Positions 34,198 through 43,651 of a stretch of 44,649 nucleotides of DNA are shown in pieces. The stretch spans positions 5,107-49,755 of the forward strand of contig DDTD01000080.1 in the NCBI GenBank assembly GCA_002344005.1, given 5' to 3'. How positions within the stretch are numbered: the first letter of the stretch is position 1; each line of letters starts with the position of its first letter. A program made the translations under genes and the position numbers. Under the pieces are notes generated by a model. That model had not been told where the DNA came from. It searched no databases and was given only the letters and a program-made list of their open reading frames with translations. This stretch comes from Ignavibacteria bacterium UBA2373. GTDB taxonomy: Bacteria > Bacteroidota > Ignavibacteria > Kapaibacteriales > UBA961.

Positions 34198-36081
34198 ATG
34201 AATCAACAACCTCAACCGATGGATAAACGCTCCCTTATCGGCTTCGTCCTCATCGGCATCATTATCACGGCATGGATGATGTATTCAAGCATCTCTACAC
34301 GGCCGACCGACAAGTCTAAAGAAACAAAACAAAAAACAGAATCAACGTCAGCGGACAAGCAAAATCCAAACCCGCAACAATCCACGACGCAAACTTCGAC
34401 AGCAGATGTCAATGCTTTGGGAAAATATTTCTCCCCGCTTGCTGCAAGCAATGAACGTTTTTTTACTATCGAAACCGATAATTATATAGCAAAAATCAGC
34501 TCTAATGGAGGCACCATTGCCTCATGGAAACTGAAACATTATGATAAATGGGATAAAACAAAAGTACAACTTATCAAGCCCTATGCGCGCGAATTCGGTT
34601 TAGAATTTTCAAGCGTTGACGGTAAAAAAATTGATGCAAAAAAATTGCAGTTTGAGCTTGTACCCGCAGTAAAAACCGCAAAAAATAATTATACGCGTGT
34701 CTATGGTTCATCTACCTTTACGCTCAATGCTCGTTTGACCATAGCTCCCGGCAGTGAGATTGTGAAAACAATGACATTCCGCGGTGATTCGTATTCATTC
34801 GATGCTGATATTGCTTTAAATAATGTGGAACAATATATCGTTCGCAACTATGATATCACGTGGAATAAAGGGCTTCAATATCAAGAAGAAAACAGCGTGG
34901 ATGAATCCAACACAGCCACTGCAATGGCTTCTCTCAATGGTTCTATCGAAGAATTAGATGCAGCAAATTATTCGGATGAGCATAAAACAAATTTCACAGG
35001 CAAAATTGATTACATCGCTGTGCGCAGTAAGTATTTTCTTGCTGCATTTCAACCGAAAACCGGTTCGCCCGATGCAACAATTTACATGGAAGGGAAACTA
35101 TTCGGCGCGCCCGACAAAGGAAAATATGAGGAATATTCATTAGCATACAGAGTACCTGTTCGTCCGGGCAAAAACGCATCACATTTTACTGTCTATTGTG
35201 GTCCGCAAGAATATGATCGGCTCTCCGATTACAATTTAGAATCAACAATTAATCTCGGTTGGAGGTGGCTTGTAGCACCGATTGGCGAATATTTTATGTT
35301 GCCAATTTTTAAGTTCATTCACACCTTTATTCCGAATTATGGTATTTCTATCATCATTTTCTCAATTTTGATGAAATTATTGCTGTACCCATTAAGCGTG
35401 CAGCAAGTAAAATCAACACAAAAAATGCAATTATTAGCTCCTGAATTGCAGAAAATTCGCGATAAATACCCCGATGATCAAATGACCCAGCAACAAGAAA
35501 CCATGAAACTTTACAGTGAATATGGTATCAATCCTGCCGGAGGATGTTTACCACTTCTCTTGCAAATGCCTATTCTCTATGCCTTATGGTCTGTGTTGAG
35601 CAGTAATATTGAAATCCGAGGCGCGGAATTTTTCGGATGGATAACAAATTTAAGTGTTCCGGATGTTATTCTTCATTTACCATTCCATATTCCTCTCTTT
35701 GAAATTGATAAATTCTCCGGATTGGCAATTATCATGGGTGCAACAATGTTTGTACAACAAAAAATGACAGTGACCGACCCGCGACAAAAAGCCATGATTT
35801 ACATGATGCCGATAATGTTTACGCTTATGTTTTCCGCATTTCCTGCCGGACTTAATTTATACTATCTGGTTTTCAACTTACTTGGTATTATGCAACAACT
35901 TTATGTCTCTAAATATGCGAAAAATCGCTTAACTCTTGAGGACTTGAAAAAGATGCCGAAAAAAGAATCATGGTTGCAAAAACGTATGCAAATGGCTCAA
36001 GAAATTGCCGCTGCTCAAGGTAGAAGTTTACCCGGACAACCTTCACCAAAACAATCGAATCAAAAACCAAAGAAAAAATAA
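34198..36081 (+). CDS. yidC: Membrane protein insertase YidC
   Basis: The protein has 627 residues from MNQQPQPMDKRSLIGFVL; a longer frame begins in yidD and is not used. TM1 is followed by a low-complexity linker, then the large periplasmic P1 domain (about 75-365; FFTIETDNYIAKISSNGGTI), and the conserved C-terminal insertase core with five TMs (YGISIIIFSILMKLLLYPL; NPAGGCLPLLLQMPILYAL). The C-terminal tail is Lys-rich. It inserts and folds inner membrane proteins, with SecYEG or alone. The length is typical of the Gram-negative form. Followed by a terminator. Confidence 0.96.
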   Translation: MNQQPQPMDKRSLIGFVLIGIIITAWMMYSSISTRPTDKSKETKQKTESTSADKQNPNPQQSTTQTSTADVNALGKYFSPLAASNERFFTIETDNYIAKISSNGGTIASWKLKHYDKWDKTKVQLIKPYAREFGLEFSSVDGKKIDAKKLQFELVPAVKTAKNNYTRVYGSSTFTLNARLTIAPGSEIVKTMTFRGDSYSFDADIALNNVEQYIVRNYDITWNKGLQYQEENSVDESNTATAMASLNGSIEELDAANYSDEHKTNFTGKIDYIAVRSKYFLAAFQPKTGSPDATIYMEGKLFGAPDKGKYEEYSLAYRVPVRPGKNASHFTVYCGPQEYDRLSDYNLESTINLGWRWLVAPIGEYFMLPIFKFIHTFIPNYGISIIIFSILMKLLLYPLSVQQVKSTQKMQLLAPELQKIRDKYPDDQMTQQQETMKLYSEYGINPAGGCLPLLLQMPILYALWSVLSSNIEIRGAEFFGWITNLSVPDVILHLPFHIPLFEIDKFSGLAIIMGATMFVQQKMTVTDPRQKAMIYMMPIMFTLMFSAFPAGLNLYYLVFNLLGIMQQLYVSKYAKNRLTLEDLKKMPKKESWLQKRMQMAQEIAAAQGRSLPGQPSPKQSNQKPKKK

Positions 36082-36097
36082 TTTCAGCAGTTTTCAC

Positions 36098-36130
36098 AAA
36101 AGCCATACATTATTCAGTATGGCTTTTTTT
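36098..36130 (+). terminator. Rho-independent terminator after yidC
   Basis: AAAAGCCATAC (36098-36108) pairs perfectly with GTATGGCTTTT (36117-36127) around an 8-base loop, followed by further Ts. It closes the rpmH-rnpA-yidD-yidC unit. Confidence 0.9.
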
Positions 36131-36280
36131 TATACTTACGCTATTATTTTTATGACGATATATAATTCTACAAAAATCAATGATACAACATCGAAGATTG
36201 ATATTCCCTTTCTAATGAAAAAATAATATGCATAACGGTAAAATGTCTATGATTTTAGCATCTTCTTTGGTCAATATATC

Positions 36281-36823
36281 ATGAAAAAATTACTCCATGC
36301 GGAAATAGTAGAAAAAAGACTTACCGAAGAGCAAGCAGCACAAGCGCAAAGGCATCCCATAACATTGATGGTGGATAATGTACGCTCCTTATATAATGTG
36401 GGCTCTCTTTTTCGTACTGCCGATTCTGCTTTTATTCAAGAAATAATACTATGTGGCTATACTCCGCATCCACCGCGAAAAGAGATAGAAAAAACCGCGC
36501 TGGGTGCTACAAACACCGTGCCTTGGCGTTATTTCTCTCGGGCTGTGGAGGCGGTGGAAACATTGCGCAGCGAAGGCAAGAAAATTATTGCCGTCGAAAT
36601 TGCCGACACTCATCGTATGTACGATACTCTTGTCAGTGATGATTATCCTTTGGTACTTATTGTGGGAAATGAAATTACCGGTATAGCAGACGAAGTGATG
36701 GCATTGGTGGATGATACCATCGAGATACCCATGTATGGCGTGAAACATTCACTCAATGTCAGTGTGGCAACCGGAATTGCTCTTTACGAAGCTGTGAAGA
36801 TTTGGCGAAGTAATACCTTCTAA
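36281..36823 (+). CDS. SpoU/TrmH family RNA 2'-O-methyltransferase
   Basis: The 180-residue protein consists of a SPOUT domain with the three family motifs: NVRSLYNVGSLFRTAD (33-48, motif 1), LIVGNEITGI (motif 2) and IPMYGVKHSLNVSVATGIA (motif 3). It has no N-terminal RNA-binding extension. It would methylate a ribose 2'-OH of a tRNA or rRNA using SAM, forming the trefoil-knot dimer. The substrate cannot be fixed from sequence: short TrmH-like proteins exist for tRNA G18 and for rRNA. Single gene after the yidC terminator. Confidence 0.9.
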   Translation: MKKLLHAEIVEKRLTEEQAAQAQRHPITLMVDNVRSLYNVGSLFRTADSAFIQEIILCGYTPHPPRKEIEKTALGATNTVPWRYFSRAVEAVETLRSEGKKIIAVEIADTHRMYDTLVSDDYPLVLIVGNEITGIADEVMALVDDTIEIPMYGVKHSLNVSVATGIALYEAVKIWRSNTF

Positions 36824-36829
36824 ATTTCG

Positions 36830-36837
36830 TATTTTTG
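36830..36837 (+). promoter_or_regulatory. Putative promoter -7 box for dcd
   Basis: TATTTTTG matches TAnnTTTG, 88 bases before the dcd ATG and just after the methyltransferase stop. A TTTG 25 bases upstream is slightly far for -33. Confidence 0.4.
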
Positions 36838-36924
36838 TGTAGTATTTGAGGCATTTAGTGATACAACACTCCGTGCTTGCCTCAAAGACCATAATGCTTA
36901 TTTACTCATTATTTCCTTGAAAAA

Positions 36925-37458
36925 ATGATACTTACAGATAAAGAAATATTGGAGAACATTGAAAAAGGGCGCATCGTGATTGAACCCTTTGTGCGTGAAC
37001 GACTCGGTTCTAACAGTTATGATGTGCATCTGGGGGCAACGCTTGCAGTCTATAATGATGTTGTACTCGATGCTAAAAAACATAATCACATCACAATGTT
37101 TGAGATACCGGAAGAGGGCTATATCCTTGAGCCGCATAAGTTATATTTGGGAGTGACACAAGAATATACCGAAACGCATGATCATGTGCCATTCTTGGAG
37201 GGCAAATCCAGTATTGGGCGATTAGGAATTGATATACATGCCACAGCGGGTAAAGGCGATGTCGGCTTTTGCAATTTTTGGACTTTGGAAATATCCGTCA
37301 AACAACATGTGCGTGTCTATGCAGGTATGCCAATAGGTCAGCTTATCTATTTTGAAGTCAAAGGCGATGTATTAACACCCTATAATTCCAAATCCTCTGC
37401 CAAATATAATGATCGTAAACCCGTGCCGGTAGAATCAATGATGTGGAAGAATTTTTAA
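36925..37458 (+). CDS. dcd: dCTP deaminase
   Basis: The 177-residue protein contains the conserved Dcd/dUTPase fold residues: LEGKSSIGRLGI (91-102), HATAGKGDVGF (105-115) and FWTLEIS with catalytic Glu122. It deaminates dCTP to dUTP on the route to dTTP. SSIGR gives the Arg needed for catalysis. Whether it also has dUTPase activity (bifunctional, as in some archaea) cannot be read safely. Its 3' end faces the large gene at 37565 across a shared terminator. Confidence 0.92.
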   Translation: MILTDKEILENIEKGRIVIEPFVRERLGSNSYDVHLGATLAVYNDVVLDAKKHNHITMFEIPEEGYILEPHKLYLGVTQEYTETHDHVPFLEGKSSIGRLGIDIHATAGKGDVGFCNFWTLEISVKQHVRVYAGMPIGQLIYFEVKGDVLTPYNSKSSAKYNDRKPVPVESMMWKNF

Positions 37459-37510
37459 TAAATTACAACAACATAACATTTTATCTGATTTTTGCGTAAA
37501 ACCCATAAAA

Positions 37511-37541
37511 AAAGACCGTCATGTTTATGACGGTCTTTTTT
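37511..37541. terminator. Bidirectional rho-independent terminator
   Basis: AAAGACCGTCAT (37511-37522) pairs perfectly with ATGACGGTCTTT (37527-37538) around GTTT, with T- and A-runs on both sides. It serves dcd and the convergent giant gene. Confidence 0.92.
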
Positions 37542-37564
37542 CTTATGCTGCATTTTTATATTTC

Positions 37565-40500
37565 TTATCGTACTATCACTAATGGTTGTACCATGCTCTT
37601 ACCGCCGGATTGCACATGTACTGTATATGTACCCGTAGGTAAAGTAGTAATATCCAAAGAAAGACGATTACTGTTTTTTAGAGTATATTCACCCACCGTT
37701 GTTCCCATCACATCATGAATGCTGATATTGCCCTCTATGTTTGTCGGGAAAACAATGGCAGCTTGGGTGGCAGCCGGATTAGGATATATACCAAATTCAG
37801 CATTATGAGTATCGGTTATGCTCTCTTCCGTATATAATTCCCATTCTGTGTCCATTGATTTTTCCAATGGTTGCAATCCAAGATTTAAATTATATTTTTC
37901 ATTGAGATAAGCAAATGTTAATTCACGCATTTCCGATTGAGAAGAATTATAGACAAGAACTTCGGCAATCTGTCCTGCAAATGGATGAGCAAACATAGAA
38001 GGTTCCACTCTATTGTGATAGCGTGTACCACTTGCTACAGAACCTATACCAATATCAGATAAATCGGATACAATAAAATTATCATTAAATGGAGCCGAAT
38101 ATGTTATACGATTTAATGACCACCCCACTCGATTACCTGTATAATTCATTTGTGCTAAGTATGTAGTATTAGGTGATACGATGCGTGAAGAGTAAAGAAT
38201 TGAATTATCCCATGTTCCGAAATATATTTGACCATTAAAAATATATGCCGAAAATCCGCTATTCGTACCGCCCAATTCAGTAATTGTTTGATAACCTGCT
38301 AAGGAAGCACCTGTGCGGAATACTATAAATACCGATTTTTCATTTCCACCATTAAGATTTCCATTCGACTTGACAGCCATACCGCGACCTCCCGTAAATA
38401 CAACGGAATTATTGCTATTAAAGAATGATGATGAAGTGGATAATAATGGCATACGACCGCGCATTGATTGTTCTGCATTATTATTATTGTTTGATACATC
38501 ATTCCACTCAGAAATTTCGGAATTATTGGGAAGTGAAAGTGATTGAGCATTTAAATGTAATGCAAGATTATGTGTCGGAGGAGTCGTAGGTGCAAATAAA
38601 AATCGTCCTGTACCATAGCCCGCATCATTCGCATCATTAATATAGGATGCTGCAATATTGGAACTAATATTCGAACCTCCGATTTGAGCATTACCAACAA
38701 GAACAATATTACCGGAGCTGCCTGTAGGAATAGAAGCAATCCGCGCAGAAGGATGAGTACTTATGCCCAAGTTTATTCTTTGGAATATACTATTATCCGT
38801 GCCTATCGCAGTAAGAGTTGTACCATTGCCGCCATTAATTGTTACCACACTTTGGCTATTGCGTAATGGGGCACCAATAACAGTTGCTTGTTTATTAATC
38901 GTAATAGTTTCAGGATAATTACCTTCGGCAATTTCAACACGACCGCCATTTGCCACACCATTTATTCCTGCTTGTACAGTTTTTTTCGGACCTGTACCCG
39001 CCGGAATATTCAAGGAATTTATCCCGGTATTTTTATCATTACCTGTGGCAGCATTAACATATACCATCGGCGGATTGATTTGATAAATAGAAATTGTACC
39101 GCTGGTTTCATTGGCGCATAATAATAAAGGCAAGCCATTTGGACTTTCTTCTGCCGCAACAAATGTTAATCCCTCAGGACCTAAATCCCCTTCTGTCGGA
39201 TAATTGAATACTGCATTAAATGAACGGGTATTGAGATAATCAACATACGTAGGATGATGTGGAGTAGTGACATCCCACACCGCAATACCGCCAATACGTT
39301 CAAGACCGATAAATGCCAATGTACGGCCATTAATCGTTCCTACCGCCACGGCTTCCGGCTCAGGACCTTTGGAAGTACTGCGGCTATCACGTGTATTATT
39401 GGAATTACTTACATTAAAGAAATTGGGGAATAAAAATGCCGTGCGACGTTCTAAATCATCACCGCTGTCCCATACCGTATTTGCTTCCGAATTCCAGATA
39501 GTAAAGGAACGTGTGCCAAAGGTATGGAGCATTTCAAAAGTACCATTACCGTCCAAATCACCCGTTGAAGGAGATGATGCCGATAATGTACCGGAATTGA
39601 TAAATGATGTTGTTTGTAAACGTCCTAAATTACCATCTTGGCGCAATGTGGAAGCATTGGGGAAAAATTGTGGGTTAAGCGGCACTCGTGTTGCATCACT
39701 GACACGACGCTCTTCGCCAAATCCCGTATAATCACGAGCATCGCCTTCATTTGCTGTAATATAATATGTGCGTCCATCAGCAGAAAATGATGCAATGGCA
39801 TCAGGCATAAATAAACCATAAAGATTTTGCCAATTACGGAAATTGATAGAAGTTGTATTGCCCGCGCCATCACGATCACTTGCATCCAAAGCATTGCTGC
39901 GATCAAAAGAAATAATACCCAAAACTACAGGTGTTGGATTTACCGTAATTAATCCATTGGGTACAGCAGGTAAAACACTGCCGCCTACACCAAAATCATT
40001 ATCATTAATCACTGCAAAAGTATTATCATTAATTTTTGCCAGACCTTCCACTTTATCGGATTGATCATACCCGATTGATGGTAAATGTACGGCTTTGCGT
40101 TTAAAGACAGGGCGTACATTAGCAGCTATTAATTCATCATACGTTGAATTTTCTATTGTTTTCCCTGCCCCTAATGCAGGAGGATTGGTAAATGTATTGG
40201 TTGCGCCGAATAAATTTATTTCAAAAATATATTTACGAGCATTCGGACCGGTAGCATCATCACGCTCAACGACTAAAAATTTACCATTACCCAAAGAAAC
40301 GGCATCACCTAATTTATCACATGTTTGCGCTCTTTCAAAAATCGGATAAATATATTCACCTGTTACTGCTTTGGTGACAATATCAAATTCTACAATGCGT
40401 AAAAAATTAGCATTACGTGATGTATTATCATTGGCAAGATCAGGACTGTCTATACCGCTTTGGATAAATGCATATAATTTATTTCCCTCTATAGCTACTG

Positions 40501-41959
40501 CCTCAAACCCCCTATTATTACGTCTTTGACCATAGACTGCCGGTAAAACTTCTGTGCCGAATGTACCCGGTGTACGTCCCGCTGCCGCTGCTGTACCTAT
40601 TGGAATAAAACGGTCAACCATAATACCATCTTCATTAAAATGATAAATGGCGGGACGATATTCATCAACTAAATAATATGTGCCATTCGGTGCAACGACA
40701 ACACCTTCCATATCGCCGCCCATTTCATCATTGGGAATTGGATTGCCGAATAAATCAACGCCAAATTCATCGGTATAAGCCAAACCTTGTGCTTGTGCCT
40801 GTACATTCGGACGACCGCTAATCGGTGTCACACCATCAGCACGAAATAATGGTAATTGCTCGGTTATTTCAATGGATTTTGTTGTCGGATCAAGTTCAAA
40901 ACGTACCAAACGCGCCTGATAATCTGGCAGCGCAAAAGGACGTTTATTTACACCACCCAAATTCGCCGGTTCTGCATTAGGACCACGGTCAGGATGGGTG
41001 AGAAATTTCATTTTTCCGTCTTCGGTCATGCCTTCAAACCATAATCCGGAAAAACCACCGAGTAATATATCTTGCCCTGCCGAGGTAGTGCCTAAAAGAG
41101 GACGATTGTCCATTGTATATTTTTCTAAACGAGGTAAACCACGTCCCCAATCTTTTGTACCCAATGGATAAATATCAACCAAAGAATTATTAGTTAAATT
41201 AATAACCGCGACGGCATTATTTTCCTGCAATGTAACCCATGCGCGAGTATTATCCGGTGACACGGCAATATATTCGGGCTCTAAATCTTGAGCAACACTT
41301 GCATTTGGTCCAAAAAGCCGTACGCCTTTGCCCAATAATTCTTGACGACGAGAATTATAAGAAGTAAATCCTAAAGTTGTGACAGTAGCATTATTAATTC
41401 CTGTGCTTAAATCAATAATACTTACCGAACCTTCAGGGTCAATAGAATAATTTGAGCTTGGTTCACCTTCATTAGCCGTTAACACCTTCTTGCCATCGGG
41501 CGAAAACGTGACCATATCTGGTTGAGCGCCAATGGGGAGTTGTCGTAAAAATTGTCCGGCTGTTGTTATAAATACGACGGAACCATTATCGGTACGTACA
41601 GGAGCTTCCATAACAGCCGCTATAATACCATTTTTTACGGCAACACTATTTACTGCACTGCCATACGGCGATAAATCAATCGTATAAGCAAGTGTTGGAT
41701 TCGATGGGTCTGCCAAAGACAGAGCGTCCAAACGTACAGCAACGGAGCTAATCAAAAAAGCTGTTTTTGTTGCAGGGTCATACGAGACAATTTCGGCTGC
41801 TGCCTGATTATATAATCCCGTGGAATATCTGCCCATAAATTGCAATGTTCTGCCTTGTGGCGGATACATTTGGCTTTGCGCTTGATTGCTGCCCAAAAAA
41901 CATATTGCAATAAAACTTGCTGCCATTAGCCATATACGACTACGCAGTGTTTGCATCAT
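37565..41959 (-). CDS. Giant mosaic T9SS surface protein (choice-of-anchor I, phytase-like, LamG)
   Basis: The 1464-residue precursor has a signal peptide (ends AQSQ); GAGG lies about six bases before the ATG. Domains in order: a choice-of-anchor I beta-propeller (about 35-280; FSPDGKKVLTANEGEPS); an esterase-like phytase insert (about 295-640; SGLWFEGMTEDGKMKFLTHPDRG and DMEGVVVAPNGTYYLVDEY); the rest of the choice-of-anchor I fold (about 660-960; YYITANEGDARDY, GPEPEAVAVGTI); a beta-helix start (from about 966, YVNAATGNDKNTG); a LamG/concanavalin-like region (about 1130-1350; LHLNAQSLSLPNNSEISEW); and a T9SS domain (from about 1388, FGIYPNPAATQ). It may hydrolyse phosphate esters, but activity is not certain. 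Anchored by T9SS. Confidence 0.88.
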   Translation of the reverse strand: MMQTLRSRIWLMAASFIAICFLGSNQAQSQMYPPQGRTLQFMGRYSTGLYNQAAAEIVSYDPATKTAFLISSVAVRLDALSLADPSNPTLAYTIDLSPYGSAVNSVAVKNGIIAAVMEAPVRTDNGSVVFITTAGQFLRQLPIGAQPDMVTFSPDGKKVLTANEGEPSSNYSIDPEGSVSIIDLSTGINNATVTTLGFTSYNSRRQELLGKGVRLFGPNASVAQDLEPEYIAVSPDNTRAWVTLQENNAVAVINLTNNSLVDIYPLGTKDWGRGLPRLEKYTMDNRPLLGTTSAGQDILLGGFSGLWFEGMTEDGKMKFLTHPDRGPNAEPANLGGVNKRPFALPDYQARLVRFELDPTTKSIEITEQLPLFRADGVTPISGRPNVQAQAQGLAYTDEFGVDLFGNPIPNDEMGGDMEGVVVAPNGTYYLVDEYRPAIYHFNEDGIMVDRFIPIGTAAAAGRTPGTFGTEVLPAVYGQRRNNRGFEAVAIEGNKLYAFIQSGIDSPDLANDNTSRNANFLRIVEFDIVTKAVTGEYIYPIFERAQTCDKLGDAVSLGNGKFLVVERDDATGPNARKYIFEINLFGATNTFTNPPALGAGKTIENSTYDELIAANVRPVFKRKAVHLPSIGYDQSDKVEGLAKINDNTFAVINDNDFGVGGSVLPAVPNGLITVNPTPVVLGIISFDRSNALDASDRDGAGNTTSINFRNWQNLYGLFMPDAIASFSADGRTYYITANEGDARDYTGFGEERRVSDATRVPLNPQFFPNASTLRQDGNLGRLQTTSFINSGTLSASSPSTGDLDGNGTFEMLHTFGTRSFTIWNSEANTVWDSGDDLERRTAFLFPNFFNVSNSNNTRDSRSTSKGPEPEAVAVGTINGRTLAFIGLERIGGIAVWDVTTPHHPTYVDYLNTRSFNAVFNYPTEGDLGPEGLTFVAAEESPNGLPLLLCANETSGTISIYQINPPMVYVNAATGNDKNTGINSLNIPAGTGPKKTVQAGINGVANGGRVEIAEGNYPETITINKQATVIGAPLRNSQSVVTINGGNGTTLTAIGTDNSIFQRINLGISTHPSARIASIPTGSSGNIVLVGNAQIGGSNISSNIAASYINDANDAGYGTGRFLFAPTTPPTHNLALHLNAQSLSLPNNSEISEWNDVSNNNNNAEQSMRGRMPLLSTSSSFFNSNNSVVFTGGRGMAVKSNGNLNGGNEKSVFIVFRTGASLAGYQTITELGGTNSGFSAYIFNGQIYFGTWDNSILYSSRIVSPNTTYLAQMNYTGNRVGWSLNRITYSAPFNDNFIVSDLSDIGIGSVASGTRYHNRVEPSMFAHPFAGQIAEVLVYNSSQSEMRELTFAYLNEKYNLNLGLQPLEKSMDTEWELYTEESITDTHNAEFGIYPNPAATQAAIVFPTNIEGNISIHDVMGTTVGEYTLKNSNRLSLDITTLPTGTYTVHVQSGGKSMVQPLVIVR

Positions 41960-42163
41960 ATTTACCTCACATAAAAAGTGATAAGTGAAAGGAAAGCATG
42001 CAATCTACCACTTTTAATGTTGGCTTATTGTTGTCATTTTGTTATGATTTGGTAACATGCAATGCATTGAATCATTATTTCATAACATTACTTTTTTATA
42101 CAATAACTTCAAAGGATAAATCATCAGTAAAACTGTTTATCAACACATTTTTATGCAAACACC

Positions 42164-43246
42164 ATGCTGTTAACCTTACCGGACGAAGTTCGTCAATTAT
42201 TACGATTAGTCCAACATCATGTATTTATGATATATGGTGATGAAGATGAGTATTATTTTTTATTTTCTGAAGGAATGATTGCTGAACAATATAATATTCC
42301 CACACGATTTGTCCGCAATAAATCTTTAACGGAAATATTCACCCCCTATACCTACTCTATATTATACCCCAATGTAGTGAAGGCATTCAAAGGAATAAGC
42401 ACACAATTCGAGATGATGTACAGAGAGCGCACAATGCTTGTTTCTTTAGAACCTATTATTCGCGGTAAAAAAATTGAAGAAATTATGGGGTCTGCATTTG
42501 ATATTACGGTACAAAAAGAAGCAGAAAAAGAATTAAGAGCAGCTCTTGATAAAGAACGTCAATTACATGCGCTGAAATCGCAATTTGTCTATACTGTATC
42601 ACATGAATTTCGCACACCTCTTACGGGTATTACTATGTCGGCAGAATTATTGCAGCATTATATGGGAAAAATGGATGAACATACAAAAAGAAAAACATTA
42701 GAAAGTATATTACATCGTACCGATGAATTAACAACTCTTATTGAAGATTTATTAACACAATCGTCTGCTCAATCATTATCCACAATGTTTAATCCCGAAA
42801 TAACAGATCCGGTTTTTGCATGTCAGAGCATTATTCAAGATATTGCAGATACATTCCACCCCATAACTCATACTATTACATTTTCTTTTGAGGAAATGCT
42901 GCCCGCTGTACATTGGGATATTCGATTAATGAAACATATTATCCGCAATATTCTTACTAATGCAATGAAATATTCACCGTCAGGAACAACAATAGGTATC
43001 CGTCTTTATTATACACATGGAGCAATTCACTTAAGTATTACAGATCAAGGTGTGGGGATAGCGGATAAAGATTTACCCCATATATTTACGCCATTTTTCC
43101 GGTCAAATCGTACAGAAACGGTAAAAGGTACAGGACTTGGATTGAGTATTGTCAAAGAATTTGTTGAATTACATGGCGGCACTGTCCGTGCAGAATCCCA
43201 AGAACATCAGGGTACGACATTTATTCTTTCATTTCCGGAGGCATGA
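42164..43246 (+). CDS. Cytoplasmic PAS-type sensor histidine kinase
   Basis: The 360-residue protein has no membrane segment. Residues 10-120 form a PAS-like sensor (ending IMGSAFDITVQKEAEKELR, the typical PAC end). A HisKA helix follows, with phosphoacceptor H147 (YTVSHEFRTPLTGITMS), then the ATPase: N-box (RNILTNAMKYSPSG), G1 (DQGVGIADKDLPHIF), FF box and G2 (GTGLGLSIVKEF). It would phosphorylate a response regulator, but no receiver gene is adjacent. Divergent from the giant T9SS gene across about 200 bases. Confidence 0.9.
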   Translation: MLLTLPDEVRQLLRLVQHHVFMIYGDEDEYYFLFSEGMIAEQYNIPTRFVRNKSLTEIFTPYTYSILYPNVVKAFKGISTQFEMMYRERTMLVSLEPIIRGKKIEEIMGSAFDITVQKEAEKELRAALDKERQLHALKSQFVYTVSHEFRTPLTGITMSAELLQHYMGKMDEHTKRKTLESILHRTDELTTLIEDLLTQSSAQSLSTMFNPEITDPVFACQSIIQDIADTFHPITHTITFSFEEMLPAVHWDIRLMKHIIRNILTNAMKYSPSGTTIGIRLYYTHGAIHLSITDQGVGIADKDLPHIFTPFFRSNRTETVKGTGLGLSIVKEFVELHGGTVRAESQEHQGTTFILSFPEA

Positions 43247-43317
43247 TTGCCTTAAAAGCAGTTTTGCCTATATTCTCTTTATTTGATATACCTTTTAACA
43301 TTCCTCTTTTTCCATAC

Positions 43318-43374
43318 TTGTAGTGTATATGAACAAAGTTTTGTAGTTTTGGGGAAGGAAGGAGCGCATATGCG
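43318..43374 (+). promoter_or_regulatory. Promoter-like repeat, copy E, with palindrome
   Basis: The core AAAGTTTTGTAGTTTTG (43335-43351) is the same as in the island at the left end. TAGTTTTG (43344-43351) has TTG 23 bases upstream (43318-43320). It is followed by the 10-base palindrome CGCATATGCG (43365-43374), at the place where copy A has its hairpin. It lies 95 bases ahead of the toxin-antitoxin operon. Confidence 0.6.
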
Positions 43375-43438
43375 TCATATTCTGTAATCTATGACAACCA
43401 AACAAAAAGATATTCCTTTATTTCTGTAAACTTTCTCT

Positions 43439-43651
43439 ATGAACACAATGCGAGTTGAAATATTACACCCCAAGGCTGCAAAATTATTGAAAGATTTGGC
43501 AGACCTAAACCTCATTGCAATTCACGATACATCAAAAAATGGTTTTGCAAGCGTTCTGAAAAAACTCCGTTCAAAATCGAAATCTGCGCCAACATTTGAC
43601 GAAATTACCAAAGAAGTTGAATTGGTAAGAAGTAAGCGTTATGCAAAGTAA
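43439..43651 (+). CDS. Antitoxin of a PIN-type toxin-antitoxin pair
   Basis: The 70-residue protein (MRVEILHPKAAKLLKDLADLN after three possible leading residues) has the look of the antitoxins that precede COG1569 PIN toxins: a strand, a helix with KAAKLLKDL, then a helical tail (FDEITKEVELVRSKRY) likely to wrap the toxin. It overlaps the toxin gene by 11 bases. Such antitoxins usually repress their own promoter; the palindrome at 43365 is a possible operator, which is inference. Confidence 0.8.
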   Translation: MNTMRVEILHPKAAKLLKDLADLNLIAIHDTSKNGFASVLKKLRSKSKSAPTFDEITKEVELVRSKRYAK

